Part shown: in pieces, positions 43,964-54,390 of the stretch
Position numbering within the stretch: the first letter of the stretch is position 1
Layout: every line of letters begins with the position of its first letter
NCBI RefSeq assembly: GCF_024746795.1
Contig: NZ_CP080524.1
Location: 2,272,001 to 2,336,000, forward strand
Source: Mesorhizobium sp. AR10
GTDB lineage: Bacteria > Pseudomonadota > Alphaproteobacteria > Rhizobiales > Rhizobiaceae
DNA length: 64,000 bases
Direction of reading: 5' to 3'
Made by a program: the position numbers and the translations under genes
The notes under the pieces: model-generated
What the model was told of the DNA's origin: nothing
Database searches by the model: none
What the model saw: the letters and a program-made list of their open reading frames with translations, nothing else

Positions 43964-44860
43964 GGGCCCGTCGCCGACATCGCCTGGACTATCGAACAAG
44001 GGGAACACCGCCCTAGGCGCATTCTGCGGAGCGTTACCGTAACGAAGGAAAATCTCGTGTTTTGGCTACCCGGCATGTGCCGCAATGTCCCAGCTAAGCC
44101 CAGTCGCGAGGATAAAAGCACTTTCAGGAACGAACGGCAATTCGATTGCGAAGCCAGCGAAAAGGACGCGGCCCAGGTCCCTTCTGGGAACGCGTCCAGA
44201 GAGATCGCGCGTTTGCCAACTCGGGCATGGTGTTTTGCCCCATACAAAACTAGCGGGGCTTTTGACCGGTTTAAAGACGCGTTTTGATGCCTCCACAAAA
44301 ACGCGCGAAATCCGCAACCAAGATGCAAACTTGGCAATAACGAAGAAGCGTCGTCGACGAAAAGCACTAGATTGGGGCCGGCGTTGCGATCAGTTGTGTC
44401 CCGCTCTCATTCTACAACATGATGGCCAGCGCTCCGACTCGTACCAAATTGATCCGTCGGCCGCCCCCCTCCCGCCCGCTGATCGATTGTGAGGGTGCTC
44501 TTCCCCCCGAGAGCGTTTTTCACCGTGCGAGTTTTTGGGCCGATGACAGGGTCATCGGCCCATTTTCCTTGTGTCTCCCAAGAGGTTGGCCGGCTGTCGA
44601 TGGTGGTGGCTCGGTTTCATCAAGCTGCATGCCGTGAAGACTTGATATGCGCGCGCCGCATGTCCACAAGGCAAGGCAGCATAGATTCACCGCCACGCCT
44701 TAGACCAGATGGCAGGCCGGCACCGGGAGAGCGGCAAAAGGTGCCGCTGCCCAACAAAGCGTAAAATGGCAACGCCGAACGCAACCCGTTCGAAATGATG
44801 GCACTTGTCCAGCAACCAGCCTCAACCACAATCACCGTTGCGAGAAGCCAGCATCTCTCG
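43964..44860. other. About 0.9 kb without a supported gene
   Basis: Many overlapping frames, none with a domain. It should hold the promoter of the FixJ-type gene near 44,000. The rest may be decayed sequence. Confidence 0.35.
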
Positions 44861-45124
44861 TCAAAACCCATCCATGCCCGAAAAAAGGCCATCGACCGAG
44901 GGATACTTGTCGGAGTCGCTCTTGAGTTGTGCTGGGGGTGGCGCAGTCGATCGGGCAGCGGGTGCTTGGAGATGCCGTGGCAACGACGCGTGGTTTCTGG
45001 TTTCCTTTCGCACGACAAGGTCGAACTTCTGCTGCGCCTGTGGCGGCAGCGAACCTGCGGCGGCGGCGCCAGCGGTGGACAGAAGAATTGCCGCGAGAGC
45101 GGCCTCGATGAAAAAATTGCGCAT
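44861..45124 (-). CDS. Small exported protein
   Basis: 87 residues with a signal peptide (MRNFFIEAALAAILLSTAGA, cleavage near AAAG) and a mature part rich in P, Q and A (PPQAQQKFDLVVRKETRNHA). AGGTG is nine bases before ATG 45124. Function unknown. Probably periplasmic. Confidence 0.55.
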   Translation of the reverse strand: MRNFFIEAALAAILLSTAGAAAAGSLPPQAQQKFDLVVRKETRNHASLPRHLQAPAARSTAPPPAQLKSDSDKYPSVDGLFSGMDGF

Positions 45125-45792
45125 GTCGATGTCACCTATTATGTCGTTCTGTTGCCCAGCTCGGCAAAACTCCGATGGGCAATTCGGCTATTGTTCATGC
45201 CGACGGCATTCATCTAGGTTCATCAACAGGTTTGCCATATTATACCAAGCGCATTCAAACTAGATTTAAGAGATTATCTCCATAAATCGAAAGAATGCCA
45301 ATCAGATCATCTCACGCCAAGCGACGTGGGACAAAGGCGAGGAGTTAGCCGCTCTTGCACTGGAAAGCATCCAACCGCCTGATAAATCCGCGCTCCAGCG
45401 TGATTGTGCTGGCCCTGATGACCATGTCTTCGTCGGCGTTCTCTATTTTGGGGGATCCTTCATTGGCGACGCAGAATGCGGTGGAACTGCGCAACAAACA
45501 GATCGTGCTTTGACGTTGTAGACGCCACACCGGACGTCCATCGGATTGCCGTGACAATTCCGGGTGAGGCCGAAGATACTATACCTAGGTATATCCAGGC
45601 CAAATCATTCGCATAGGTCGATTGCCATCGGTAGAATAGCCGTTCAGAGCCGAAATTGATTATCTAAAATCCATAGCGGTCCAAAAATCGCCAGCACGAC
45701 CGACAGGTGGGGCGCCGATGCTCCAGATATACCTGTGCGTTCCATTTTTTTGGAGACTGCGTCAATGAGACAGGTAAATCTGATACTATTCA
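45125..45792. other. Intergenic, no gene supported
   Basis: No domain in either strand. It includes relatively AT-rich sequence (45,235-45,310 and 45,640-45,680), suggesting promoters. Confidence 0.35.
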
Positions 45793-46512
45793 GTGTCGGA
45801 CTCAAGAGAACAAGGTGGTTCGGTCGACCACCCGACAAAAGCCAATTTGCTGGATGCGGTCCTGCGCCTGCTCCCGAAAGGAATGGCAGTGCGCTTTCTC
45901 GGGATCGGCAACGACGATTTGCGGCGTCGTTTGGGAATTTTTTGCGATAAGGCGGGGTCCGATCGATGTCTGTTTCTGGACCTCCGCACGCCGGCAGACT
46001 CCGCGATGGAGGAATTGGCCCGCGCCCTGCTTAGAATCGACGGGATGGACGAGCATTGTGGCGAAATCGACGCTAGCGTCGTCGGACTGGCGATCGCCGC
46101 ACGGCTTCTGGGCCATGGCCATCGCCCACATCCCTTTCGGCCAAAACGCAGTTGTGGAGCTTTGCAGGGATGGCGGGTCAGGTGCGTCCTTGAATACATC
46201 GATGCGAACCTGGCAGAGCCGATCACGCTTGGCGATCTCGCCACGCTAGCGGGGCTCTCACCGATGCACTTCGCCGCCCAATTCCGCATGTCGACCGGCA
46301 TTCGTCCTCATGAATATTTGTTGCGGCGTCGTATTGAACGAGCACGGGAACTCCTCTTGCAGCATGATTCCTCGATCGTTGAGGTCGCGCTCAGTGTCGG
46401 ATTCCAAACGCAATCTCACTTCACCACGGTGTTCAAACGTTTCATGGGTGACACGCCGCATCAGTGGCGGCGCTCAAACCACATGGAGATGCATCATTTG
46501 CCGGCGAAATGA
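45793..46512 (+). CDS. AraC-family transcriptional regulator
   Basis: 239 residues from GTG 45793. The N-terminal half is short and unassigned. The DNA-binding half reads ITLGDLATLAGLSPMHFAAQ FRMSTGIRPHEYL and IVEVALSVGFQTQSHFTTVF KRFMGDTPHQWRR. No target gene is adjacent. The start is uncertain, since no strong ribosome site was seen. Confidence 0.8.
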   Translation: MSDSREQGGSVDHPTKANLLDAVLRLLPKGMAVRFLGIGNDDLRRRLGIFCDKAGSDRCLFLDLRTPADSAMEELARALLRIDGMDEHCGEIDASVVGLAIAARLLGHGHRPHPFRPKRSCGALQGWRVRCVLEYIDANLAEPITLGDLATLAGLSPMHFAAQFRMSTGIRPHEYLLRRRIERARELLLQHDSSIVEVALSVGFQTQSHFTTVFKRFMGDTPHQWRRSNHMEMHHLPAK

Positions 46513-46858
46513 TCACCGCACAGTAGGGAAACAGAGGTTCTCGCCGCAATGTCCTTGCGCTCGGAGGGGGCGACGCCGCGGCAGCGGCTGCCATGCGACG
46601 TTTCGCACTCCGATGAGCCGCCCCAGGGCGTACGGGCCAACCTCCTGATCGGGATACGAAGGCTGTCGCGCGAGCCAGGCGCAAGGCAATCGTCAAGGCG
46701 AGCGAACAATGCTGCGACGGTCTCGACAACGCGAGTTTCCATCTAGTCGTGAGACTTTGCGGTGACGGTCGCCTAGGCCCTACCGACAAGTTCACCCTTC
46801 ACGTCAGGCGTTCAAAATAGAGGGCGGGGACGATCCCGGCGGCGGTGGGAGTTGGGGA
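46513..46858. other. Intergenic, no gene supported
   Basis: Short frames only. No repeat or hairpin is evident by eye. Confidence 0.3.
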
Positions 46859-47122
46859 CTATCTTCTCGGCCCTTCACCCGCAGAGCCTGCGCTGGGCGT
46901 GGATGGGACATCGTCTTCCTCTGTGAACCACAGCAAGGCGATCAACAAATCGGAATAGATGACGAAGCAAATCACGAACGATCTGGCGACCAGATCCGTG
47001 CTCGAGCCCACAAGCACGGCGAAAAAGCCGAGAGGCGCGACCATCATGACGAAGAATTCGAACCGGCTCTCACCGAGACGGCCGCGCCGGCATGACGGCC
47101 GGATCGAATTCCTGGGTGCCAT
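46859..47122 (-). CDS. Small membrane protein
   Basis: 87 residues with two predicted helices (FEFFVMMVAPLGFFAVLVGS and FVICFVIYSDLLIALLWF) and a proline- and serine-rich tail. No ribosome-binding site is evident for ATG 47122. Unrecognised; may be genuine because both helices are clear. Confidence 0.4.
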   Translation of the reverse strand: MAPRNSIRPSCRRGRLGESRFEFFVMMVAPLGFFAVLVGSSTDLVARSFVICFVIYSDLLIALLWFTEEDDVPSTPSAGSAGEGPRR

Positions 47123-47524
47123 GCGTTGAAAATCCTATGGAGTCTTGCGCTCAAGCAAAGAGATGTCTTTCGAAAACGCGCCCCAATTCAAATTTCGCCC
47201 GTTGCGCCGATCGGCTTCACAGTGAAGTCAATGACCGGCGGGGCAATCGCTGGTCTCTTGCGAGTGGCGGCAACTCCGCTAGCCGCTTTGTCCAACAGCA
47301 TTCCCCAATAACTGCTCTGCACAAACAGATTATCCACCCATACTTGTGGATGATTTACGTCGATGGAAAACATATGCATGCTTGTTATGCTTTTCTTGGT
47401 GCGACTAATTGCTCTGGTGCGAGTCGATGATTTTCAAAAGACGCACAATTATCTCGGAATTTCACAAAACGCTTCTGTACGATGCGTTTCAGGTCCGCCT
47501 GGGAGGCGGAGATGGAGCAACAGA
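47123..47524. other. Intergenic, no gene supported
   Basis: It probably contains the promoters for the small membrane protein (minus strand) and the possible zinc-finger gene (plus strand). Confidence 0.3.
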
Positions 47525-47824
47525 ATGGAATGCCTGAGCTGCGCGTGTGAGGTGAAACTGCCTCACCAGTACTACTTCTGCTCCCCGGAATGTTTCGACG
47601 AGACGATCCGCAACACCAACTGGAGGATAATGAGCGAAGGACTTCCGCCTAATGGTCGTCTTGTTGCCAGCCAATCCCGCGCTGGGCTCGGTCCCAACGT
47701 CCCACGTCCCAGTTCGTCCTCCCGAGGGCAACTCCGGCCAAGCGTCCGAGAGGTGACACAATATCTGGCTGGGCATGCGGCCGACCCGTCTCGATCACAT
47801 TGGCACCAGGCAGGCGCCGGATAG
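47525..47824 (+). CDS. Possible small zinc-ribbon protein
   Basis: ATG 47525 has GGAG eight bases upstream. The first 30 residues carry two cysteine pairs, CLSCACEV and FCSPECFDETI, as in a treble-clef zinc site. The frame continues to 47824, but its last part overlaps the RND remnant on the other strand, so the true length may be shorter. Function unknown. Confidence 0.4.
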   Translation: MECLSCACEVKLPHQYYFCSPECFDETIRNTNWRIMSEGLPPNGRLVASQSRAGLGPNVPRPSSSSRGQLRPSVREVTQYLAGHAADPSRSHWHQAGAG

Positions 47825-48672
47825 CCATCAGGATGGCGGGCTTCTTGTCGAACCAACCTGCCACAAAATGGTTCTCAGGCCCGTCGATCGCGGTACCGAT
47901 GTCACGGATACGGACAGGGGAGCCATTGCGATAGGCAATGATGATATCATTGTAAGGGTCAGGTTTGAGCAGCTGGTCGTTGGTGTTGAGCGTGAAGGTT
48001 TGACGCGGGCTGTTGAGCGTACCCTTCGCACTATCGACGTTGGCCTCGCCGAGCACGTTGCGGACATCTTCGAGCACGATGCCGCGGGCGGCGAGCGCTT
48101 GCGGGTTGATCTGCACCCGGATCGCTGGCTTCTGCTGACCGCCAAGGCCGACGAGGCCGACGCCCGAGACTTGCGAGATTTTCGGCGGCAGGATGTTTTC
48201 CGCATAGGCATCGACCGTCGTCAGTGGCAGCGTATCGGATGTCAGGGCAAGCACCAGGATCGGCGTATCCGCCGGATTGACCTTGCGGATGGTCGGCGGA
48301 TAGGGGATGCCCAGTGGCAGAAAGGGCTGACGGCATTGATCGCCGACAGCACGTCAACCTCCGCGCTGTCTACGCTACGGCTAAGGTCGAACTGAACGGT
48401 GATCTGCGCACTGCCAAGCGCACTGGCCGAAGTCAGCTGGGTCACCCCGGGGATTTGGCTCATCTGTTGCTCGAGCGGCGTTGCCACTGAGGAGGCCATC
48501 GTCTCAGGATCGGCCCCGGCAGCTGCGCCGATACCTGAATCGTGGGAAAGTGGACGTTCGGCAGGGAAGCGACAGGTAGAAGCTGGTAGGTCGCGAGCCC
48601 GCACAGCAGCAGACCCACCATCAGCAGGCCTGTCGCGATCGGCCGGTGAATAGAGGGGGCCGAAATATTCAC
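47795..48672 (-). pseudogene. RND efflux transporter, N-terminal remnant
   Basis: It starts at GTG 48672 with MNISAPSIHRPIATGLLMVG and LPNVHFPTIQVSAQLPG. It then needs shifts to continue as ADPETMASSVATPLEQQMSQ and SAQITVQFDLSRSVDSAEVD, then LPLGIPYPP, DTPILVLALTSDTLPLTTV and QKPAIRVQINPQALAARG up to IRRLPGANVIET. This is about a third of an MdtB/MdtC-type pump, with at least two frameshifts and the rest deleted. It overlaps the end of the adaptor-protein remnant, as in a normal RND operon. Confidence 0.85.
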
Positions 48673-48930
48673 GGGATCGCCTGCTGCACCGCGCTTTGCA
48701 GGTCGGCTTGCTGAGCGACTGTGGCGTGCAGCACTTGGACCGGATACCCTGCGCGAGTCTGTACTGTCCGTCGACCACGACGGTTTCGTCCGCCTTGAGA
48801 CCCGAATCGACGAGGACTTCTCATCCGGTCAACTGCGCGACGGTGACGGGCCGTATCTGCGCAGTTTCATCAGGAGCGATCAGGAGCCGTTCGGACCTTG
48901 CTGCACCGCGCCAGATGGAGGGGAAGCGCT
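48669..48930 (-). pseudogene. RND periplasmic adaptor, C-terminal remnant
   Basis: The minus strand reads APDETAQIRPVTVAQLTG, a stop, then LVDSGLKADETVVVDGQYRL and AQGIR, and after a shift VLHATVAQQADLQSAVQQAIP. It is the end of an MdtA-type membrane-fusion protein, with stop and frameshift. Its stop overlaps the RND start. Confidence 0.8.
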
Positions 48931-49365
48931 CTTCCCTAAAGGCGACTAGATTTCCCATTCGCACGCCGAACCAGAGCATGTGACGTTGTGCAGAGGCACT
49001 GTCTGAGAGAAACTTTGTTGTTCGCTATGGATTATTCTGGCGCGTCCGAGCAAACGCATCGGCGAAGATCAGGTCTTCATTGCAAACCAATGTATGAGCC
49101 TTTCAGACTTCTACTTCATTCTCCTATACCTCCGTGGGATGGATCGCGCGGTCTATGGGCCTTTAACGTACGTTGAAGGAGAGACAGCCAACTACCCGAA
49201 TAGCGGATTGATCCTCAGCATTAGCTCGTGACCGCTGGTTCCAGGATGGCAATCGGCTTCCGCCGAGGGCCTGTCTGGGTCCCGCGTGCCGACAGCGGTC
49301 GTGCCAGGCGAAAGCGACAACATCGGGAAAACGTCTCAAGTCAGTCCGCATGAAAGAGGCGCCCG
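48931..49365. other. Intergenic, promoter region of Emr-type operon
   Basis: No gene. It likely carries the promoter for the efflux operon. No regulator gene (MarR or TetR) is present next to it. Confidence 0.4.
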
Positions 49366-50688
49366 ATGTCCCAGACGGCCAGGATCAGTCCACTCCGCCC
49401 AGCCAATGGCGAGTCCAAGGTGCTGCCAGCGAGCGCCCCTATCCGCGAGATCGCGGCAGGCACAAAATCGCTTGTCACCGATGCTCGTGTCCGGAACTGC
49501 GCTATTTCCATAACCGCCGATAGCCACCCTGGTGAAGGCGTATCCGACCAGCAAGTGTCTGGTAGCCTGCCGCCCGCCGAGGAGAAGCTTAAGGCGGCTG
49601 TCGAAAGTGAGCAGCGCGCGCGCGGACCAGACGGTTCAGACACAGGACACCGGGGGCGCAAGCCAGCTGTCTTCATCGTCGGTTTCATTGTCCTGAGTGT
49701 TCTTGCCCTCGGCGGATTCTACTACTGGTATGCGAACCTCAACCTGGTGAGCACGGATGACGCCTATACCGATGGGCGGGTTGTCACCCTCGCGCCGCAG
49801 GTTTCGGGCCTCGTCGTGTCGCTTGACGTGACGGACAACCAATATGTCCACAAGGGTGATCCGCTGATCCATATCGATCCGCGCTCCTACACGAGCGAGC
49901 AGAATCGGGCGCAGGGCGCGCTCGACAGCGCCAAGGCGCAAGCTACAGGGCAACGGCTTTTGGCCGAAATCGCTCGCAAGAATTTCCCCGCTTTGTACCA
50001 ACAGGCCCAGGCCCAATTGCTGACGGCACAGGCCAATCTGACCAAGGCTCAGGCCGATTATGACCGGCAGAGCAGTCTGCCGAAAGCCGCGACGACGCAG
50101 CAGGAGGTCGACGCGGCATTGGCCGCGCTGCGCCAGAGCAAGGCACAAGCTATGCAAGCCGAAGCCCAGGTTCAGCTAAGTTCACCGGTCGAGCAGCACA
50201 TCGGCCAGAGTGATGCGCAGGTCGACCAACTGGCCGGGCAAGTCGAGCAGGCTCAAGCGCAGCTTGACCAAGCAGCGCTCAACCTCTCCTGGACGGTCGT
50301 GACGGCGCCGCAGGATGGCTGGATAACCCGGCGCAACGTGGAAATGGGCAACTATGTCACGCCCGGGCAGCAGATTTTCTCAATCGTTTCGCCGGACGTC
50401 TGGATCACCGCCAACTTCAAGGAAAACCAGCTTGACGGTCTGCGGCCCGGCCAGAGCGTGAAGATCGACGTGGATGGCTATCCCGGGCTCGATCTGCGTG
50501 GTCATGTCGACAGTGTGCAGATGGGATCCGGCTCGAAGTTCACCGCCTTTCCCCCCGAAAACGCCACCGGCAATTTCGTAAAGATCGTTCAACGCGTGCC
50601 GGTCAAGATCGTCATCGACAGCGGGCTCGATCCCAAGGTTCCGCTGCCTCTCGGGATATCGGTGGTTCCGACGGTGACGGTTCGATGA
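49366..50688 (+). CDS. HlyD/EmrA-type periplasmic adaptor
   Basis: 440 residues. A soluble N-terminal part of about 105 residues precedes one helix (AVFIVGFIVLSVLALGGFYYWY). Then a barrel-sandwich lipoyl part (LVSTDDAYTDGRVVTLAPQV, GLVVSLDVTDNQYVHKGDPL), a coiled-coil hairpin rich in A and Q (150-300) and the second barrel half (TAPQDGWITRRNVEMGNYVT PGQQ). It bridges EmrB and the outer-membrane channel for drug export. ATG 49366 has GAGG six bases upstream. The next gene starts four bases before its stop. Confidence 0.9.
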   Translation: MSQTARISPLRPANGESKVLPASAPIREIAAGTKSLVTDARVRNCAISITADSHPGEGVSDQQVSGSLPPAEEKLKAAVESEQRARGPDGSDTGHRGRKPAVFIVGFIVLSVLALGGFYYWYANLNLVSTDDAYTDGRVVTLAPQVSGLVVSLDVTDNQYVHKGDPLIHIDPRSYTSEQNRAQGALDSAKAQATGQRLLAEIARKNFPALYQQAQAQLLTAQANLTKAQADYDRQSSLPKAATTQQEVDAALAALRQSKAQAMQAEAQVQLSSPVEQHIGQSDAQVDQLAGQVEQAQAQLDQAALNLSWTVVTAPQDGWITRRNVEMGNYVTPGQQIFSIVSPDVWITANFKENQLDGLRPGQSVKIDVDGYPGLDLRGHVDSVQMGSGSKFTAFPPENATGNFVKIVQRVPVKIVIDSGLDPKVPLPLGISVVPTVTVR

Positions 50689-52271
50689 CCAACCCTCCAG
50701 CCGACGCCGGCACGGACTGGAAGCCGCGCTACAATCCATGGCTGATCGCCATTTCGGTGACACTTGCCGCCTTCATGGAAATCCTCGATACGACGATCGT
50801 CAATGTTGCCTTGCCGCACATTGCGGGCAGTCTCTCGGCGAGCAATGACGAGGCGACCTGGGCGCTCACGTCCTATCTGGTGGCGAACGGAATCGTGCTG
50901 ACCATTTCCGGCTGGCTGAGCAATCTCTTAGGGCGCAAACGCTATTTTCTGATCTGCATAGCGATGTTCACCGTCTGCTCGTTCCTGTGCGGAATAGCGA
51001 CGAGTCTCGGTGAGCTGGTCGTCTTTCGCCTGATGCAGGGTTTTTTCGGCGGCGGCCTGCAACCGAACCAGCAGTCGATCATCCTGGATACGTTTCCGCC
51101 GGCCAGGCGCGCCGCCGCGTTCGGCGTCACGGCGATCGCTACGATCGTGGCACCGATCCTGGGTCCAACGCTCGGCGGCTTAATAACCGATCAGACGACC
51201 TGGCGGTGGATTTTCTTCATCAATGTGCCTATCGGCATCCTCGCGGTGTTCGTGAACTTCCTTCTCGTCGAGGACCCGCCATGGGTGAAAAACAGGAGGC
51301 GACGGGGGCTCGACTACATTGGCCTGTCGCTCATCACGCTCGGGCTAGGATGCCTGCAGATCATGATGGACCGCGGCGAAGACGACAATTGGTTCGGGTC
51401 ATCCTTCATCGTGGTCATGGCGGTTCTCGCTTTCCTCGGTATCACCGGCGCGATCGGCTGGCTGCTTATTGCCAAGAAACCGATCGTCGATCTCGACGTT
51501 TTCAAGGACAAGAATTTTGCTGCCGGCTGCGCAATGATCGGGGTGACCGGCGCCGTCCTCTACGCCAGCGCCGTCGTCATTCCACAACTCGCGCAGCAGG
51601 TGCTTGGCTATACCGCAACTTGGGCAGGGCTCATTCTCTCGCCAGGCGGCATCGTCGTCATCATCCTCATTCCACTGGTCGGGCGCCTCATGACCGTCGT
51701 CCAGGCGCGGTTCGTCGTCGCTACCGGCTTTTTCGTGATGGGATGTGCGCTCTTCTGCTCGAGCCACCTGGCGCCGAACATCGATTTCTCGACACTCGTG
51801 CTGATGCGCAGCTGGCAGGCGGCCGCGCTCGCGTTTCTGTTCGTGCCGATCAGCACGATCACCTATCTCACCTTGCCACGCGAGCTGAGCGGCGATGGGG
51901 CTGCCCTGTTTTCGATGGCTCGCAACGTGTCCGGGTCGATCGGGATTTCCACCGCGACAGCGCTCGTTACCCGGCGGAGCCAGGTTGAGCAGTCCTATCT
52001 GTCGGAATGGGCCTCGCCCTTTCACCAACCCTACAATGCGCTGGTGGCTCAATACGAACATTCGTTGCTGGCGACCGGCCATGCCGCGGGGTCGGTCCAT
52101 GGGCTGGCGGTTGGAGAGGTCTACCAGGTCTTCCGAACGCAAGTTGCGGTTCTCGCCTATTCGGACGTTTTTTTGTTCTTTTCCCTCGCTGCCTTCTTCG
52201 CCGTCCCCTTCTGCTTTCTGCTCTCCGGCAAGAAGGCTGCCGGCGGGGTGGGCACCCGTCACGTGGATTGA
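50685..52271 (+). CDS. EmrB-type DHA2 drug:proton antiporter
   Basis: 528 residues of a 14-helix major-facilitator transporter. Motifs: EILDTTIVNVALPHIAGSLS (helix 1), GWLSNLLGRKRYF (motif A loop) and APILGPTLGGLI (motif C). It overlaps the adaptor gene by four bases and precedes the outer-membrane channel by two, so the three form one transcript. Substrates of the family are lipophilic drugs and toxins exported with proton exchange. Confidence 0.92.
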   Translation: MTNPPADAGTDWKPRYNPWLIAISVTLAAFMEILDTTIVNVALPHIAGSLSASNDEATWALTSYLVANGIVLTISGWLSNLLGRKRYFLICIAMFTVCSFLCGIATSLGELVVFRLMQGFFGGGLQPNQQSIILDTFPPARRAAAFGVTAIATIVAPILGPTLGGLITDQTTWRWIFFINVPIGILAVFVNFLLVEDPPWVKNRRRRGLDYIGLSLITLGLGCLQIMMDRGEDDNWFGSSFIVVMAVLAFLGITGAIGWLLIAKKPIVDLDVFKDKNFAAGCAMIGVTGAVLYASAVVIPQLAQQVLGYTATWAGLILSPGGIVVIILIPLVGRLMTVVQARFVVATGFFVMGCALFCSSHLAPNIDFSTLVLMRSWQAAALAFLFVPISTITYLTLPRELSGDGAALFSMARNVSGSIGISTATALVTRRSQVEQSYLSEWASPFHQPYNALVAQYEHSLLATGHAAGSVHGLAVGEVYQVFRTQVAVLAYSDVFLFFSLAAFFAVPFCFLLSGKKAAGGVGTRHVD

Positions 52272-52273
52272 TC

Positions 52274-53815
52274 ATGGGCCATGAATTACGCACCATAACA
52301 GCGATTTCGTTCACGTTCGCGCTGGCGTCCTGCACAGTCGGCCCGGATTTCGTCCAGCCGGATCCGTCGTTGCCAAATCGCTGGTTTGCGAACGGCTCGG
52401 CAGCTGCGACGGTGCGTTCCGCAGGCAGCGCGACGGTTCACGAGCCCGTCGTCCCCGCCTGGTGGCAGGCCTTTCACGACGCGACCCTTACCTCGCTGGT
52501 GCGGCGCCTTGCCGACGCCAATCTCGATGTGCAAACTGCGACCGTTCGGCTCGCGGAAAGCCGTTTTCAGCGCGGTGCCGTGGCCTCCGCCCAACTGCCC
52601 GGCCTGAACGGCAGTGCCAGATACCAACATCAAAATCTTAGCGATGTGAGTGCCAAAGGCACCCTGATCGACGGTTTGCTTGGTTCGCCGAACAGCACCA
52701 TTTCTTCCACAAAGCCGAGCGACTTGTTTACCAGCGGTTTCGATGCATCATGGGAGCTCGATCTTTGGGGGCATGTTCGCCGTCAGGTCGAAGGGGCGGA
52801 TGCGCAAGTTCAGTCATCGGAGGAACAGCGGCGCGACGCGCTGCTCTCGAGCCTCGCCGAAACCGCACGCGACTATATCCAGCTGCGCGGCACGCAAACC
52901 TTGATCAGGATCACCAATGACAATCTGAAGATCGAGCGGGACATTTTGCAGCTGACGCAAACGCGTCAGCAGCAGGGCTTGACGACCAGTGTGGACGTCG
53001 AGAACGCCGCAGCGCAGGTCGAAGCCGTTCGTGCCCAGTTGCCCAGCCTGGAGCAGCAGGAAGCGCAGCAGATCAACGCCTTGAGCTTTCTGCTCGGCCT
53101 GCCTCCGGATGCGCTGCGCGTCGAACTCGCCACCGGGAAACAAGTGGTGCCGAGGCCTGCCCGGGTTCCGATCGGCATTCCCTCCGAGCTGGCGCGGCGG
53201 CGCCCGGATATCCGCGCCGCGGAAGCCCGGCTTCACGCGGCCACCGCCGACATCGGAGTGGCGGTCGCTGAATTCTATCCATCCATCCAATTGAATGGGT
53301 CGGTGGGCTTCGACGCCCTCAAGGTCGCGAGCCAGTTGACGGCCCATGCGATCCCAACCAGTTTCGGTCCGAGCATTTCGATACCAATTTTCGAGGGTGG
53401 TCGGCTGAAGGCGACATTGCAGCTTCGCAAGGCGCAGCAGGTGGAGGCGGCGATCGCCTATCACAGGACGGTGCTGGAAGCCTGGCACGAGGTTGTCAAT
53501 AGCCTCGTCGCCTACAGGACCGAACGGCAGCGCAGCGCCCGGTTAGCCAGCCAGGTCGAGCATTTGCGGCAAGCCTTGTCGCTGGCCCGTGACCGCTACA
53601 ATGACGGAGTGACCGAGTTCACCACCGTGCTAGACACTTCACGCACGCTGCTGCAGGCCGAACAGGATCACGCGCAGAGCACGACCAACATCTCGATCAA
53701 TCTCGTCCAACTGTACAAAGCGCTCGGTGGCGGGTGGGAGTTAACATACCCGAGCGCGCGGCCCGAGCCACCGGTCATTGCTCGAGGACCCTCAAGAGCA
53801 AGAAAACCGACATGA
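52274..53815 (+). CDS. Outer-membrane efflux lipoprotein (TolC/NodT type)
   Basis: 513 residues from ATG 52274, two bases after the EmrB-like stop. The leader ends in lipobox ALASC with cysteine 20, so it is a lipidated outer-membrane protein. Two outer-membrane-efflux repeats follow (PVVPAWWQAFHDATLTSLVR; RPDIRAAEARLHAATADIGV). It closes the tripartite pump with the two preceding genes. Confidence 0.92.
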   Translation: MGHELRTITAISFTFALASCTVGPDFVQPDPSLPNRWFANGSAAATVRSAGSATVHEPVVPAWWQAFHDATLTSLVRRLADANLDVQTATVRLAESRFQRGAVASAQLPGLNGSARYQHQNLSDVSAKGTLIDGLLGSPNSTISSTKPSDLFTSGFDASWELDLWGHVRRQVEGADAQVQSSEEQRRDALLSSLAETARDYIQLRGTQTLIRITNDNLKIERDILQLTQTRQQQGLTTSVDVENAAAQVEAVRAQLPSLEQQEAQQINALSFLLGLPPDALRVELATGKQVVPRPARVPIGIPSELARRRPDIRAAEARLHAATADIGVAVAEFYPSIQLNGSVGFDALKVASQLTAHAIPTSFGPSISIPIFEGGRLKATLQLRKAQQVEAAIAYHRTVLEAWHEVVNSLVAYRTERQRSARLASQVEHLRQALSLARDRYNDGVTEFTTVLDTSRTLLQAEQDHAQSTTNISINLVQLYKALGGGWELTYPSARPEPPVIARGPSRARKPT

Positions 53816-53987
53816 CCATGTCGATGTTTGTTTTGGTGCCGCCGGTCTCGGACGCCCGCGTTGTCAGCAGGTCTGCCGGATGAACCAAATAGGCATGCGA
53901 CACCTTCAGCGGATCGCGTCGCCACTGCCGAAACAGGACTGCTTCGGTCCAAACCACAAGAGGTTCATATTGGCGAGGGCGGATCAT
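53775..53987 (-). CDS. Possible small hypothetical protein
   Basis: A 70-residue frame (MIRPRQYEPLVVWTEAVLFR) that overlaps the channel gene end by 41 bases on the opposite strand. No ribosome site was found. I cannot decide whether it is real. Confidence 0.25.
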   Translation of the reverse strand: MIRPRQYEPLVVWTEAVLFRQWRRDPLKVSHAYLVHPADLLTTRASETGGTKTNIDMVMSVFLLLRVLEQ

Positions 53988-54274
53988 AAGCAGGAGTGCC
54001 AGATTCCGTTGGCTCCGTAGTAGCTCGGGTCTACGGCATCAAATGAGCAGTACGCCGAATCGGTATTGTAATTCCGCCAAGGCTGATGGCCGTATCCGCC
54101 ATCGCTGAAAAAGTCCCTGCCGTGCTGGTGGTCCAGCTTACGCTTGTGACTGCCGCCGCTAAGGTCCGTAGCACGGCCATCACCACCGCTGCGCGCCATG
54201 GAGACCGTCGCCGAGCCGGTCGCCAGCATTGCGCCCAAAACGAACGTTGCCAGGATTGTTGCTGATCTTCTCAC
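53984..54274 (-). CDS. Small exported protein, paralogue A
   Basis: 96 residues; signal peptide MRRSATILATFVLGAMLATG and SATVSMAR nearly identical to that of the next gene. The mature part has charged and aromatic stretches (HKRKLDHQHGRDFFSDGGYG) and two cysteines (YCSFDAVDP, WHSC). Probably periplasmic, function unknown. Confidence 0.7.
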   Translation of the reverse strand: MRRSATILATFVLGAMLATGSATVSMARSGGDGRATDLSGGSHKRKLDHQHGRDFFSDGGYGHQPWRNYNTDSAYCSFDAVDPSYYGANGIWHSCL

Positions 54275-54390
54275 AATAAACTCCTAAAAGTTGCTGCTTC
54301 CGGAATCGTTAGCAGACGTGCAGTCACCCTTCGGGGTTCGAACCCGGCCCCCACCTGCTGTGGAGCCCGGATTCGATGAGGTTGCGGTGA

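Noticed and set aside
49366..53815. Nodulation-type (NodT) efflux assignment
   Set aside because: The outer-membrane protein has NodT-type features, but no nod genes or nod boxes are visible in the window.
54330..54370. GGGGTTCGAACCCGG resembling a tRNA T-arm
   Set aside because: No acceptor-stem partner, anticodon arm or D-arm is found around it.
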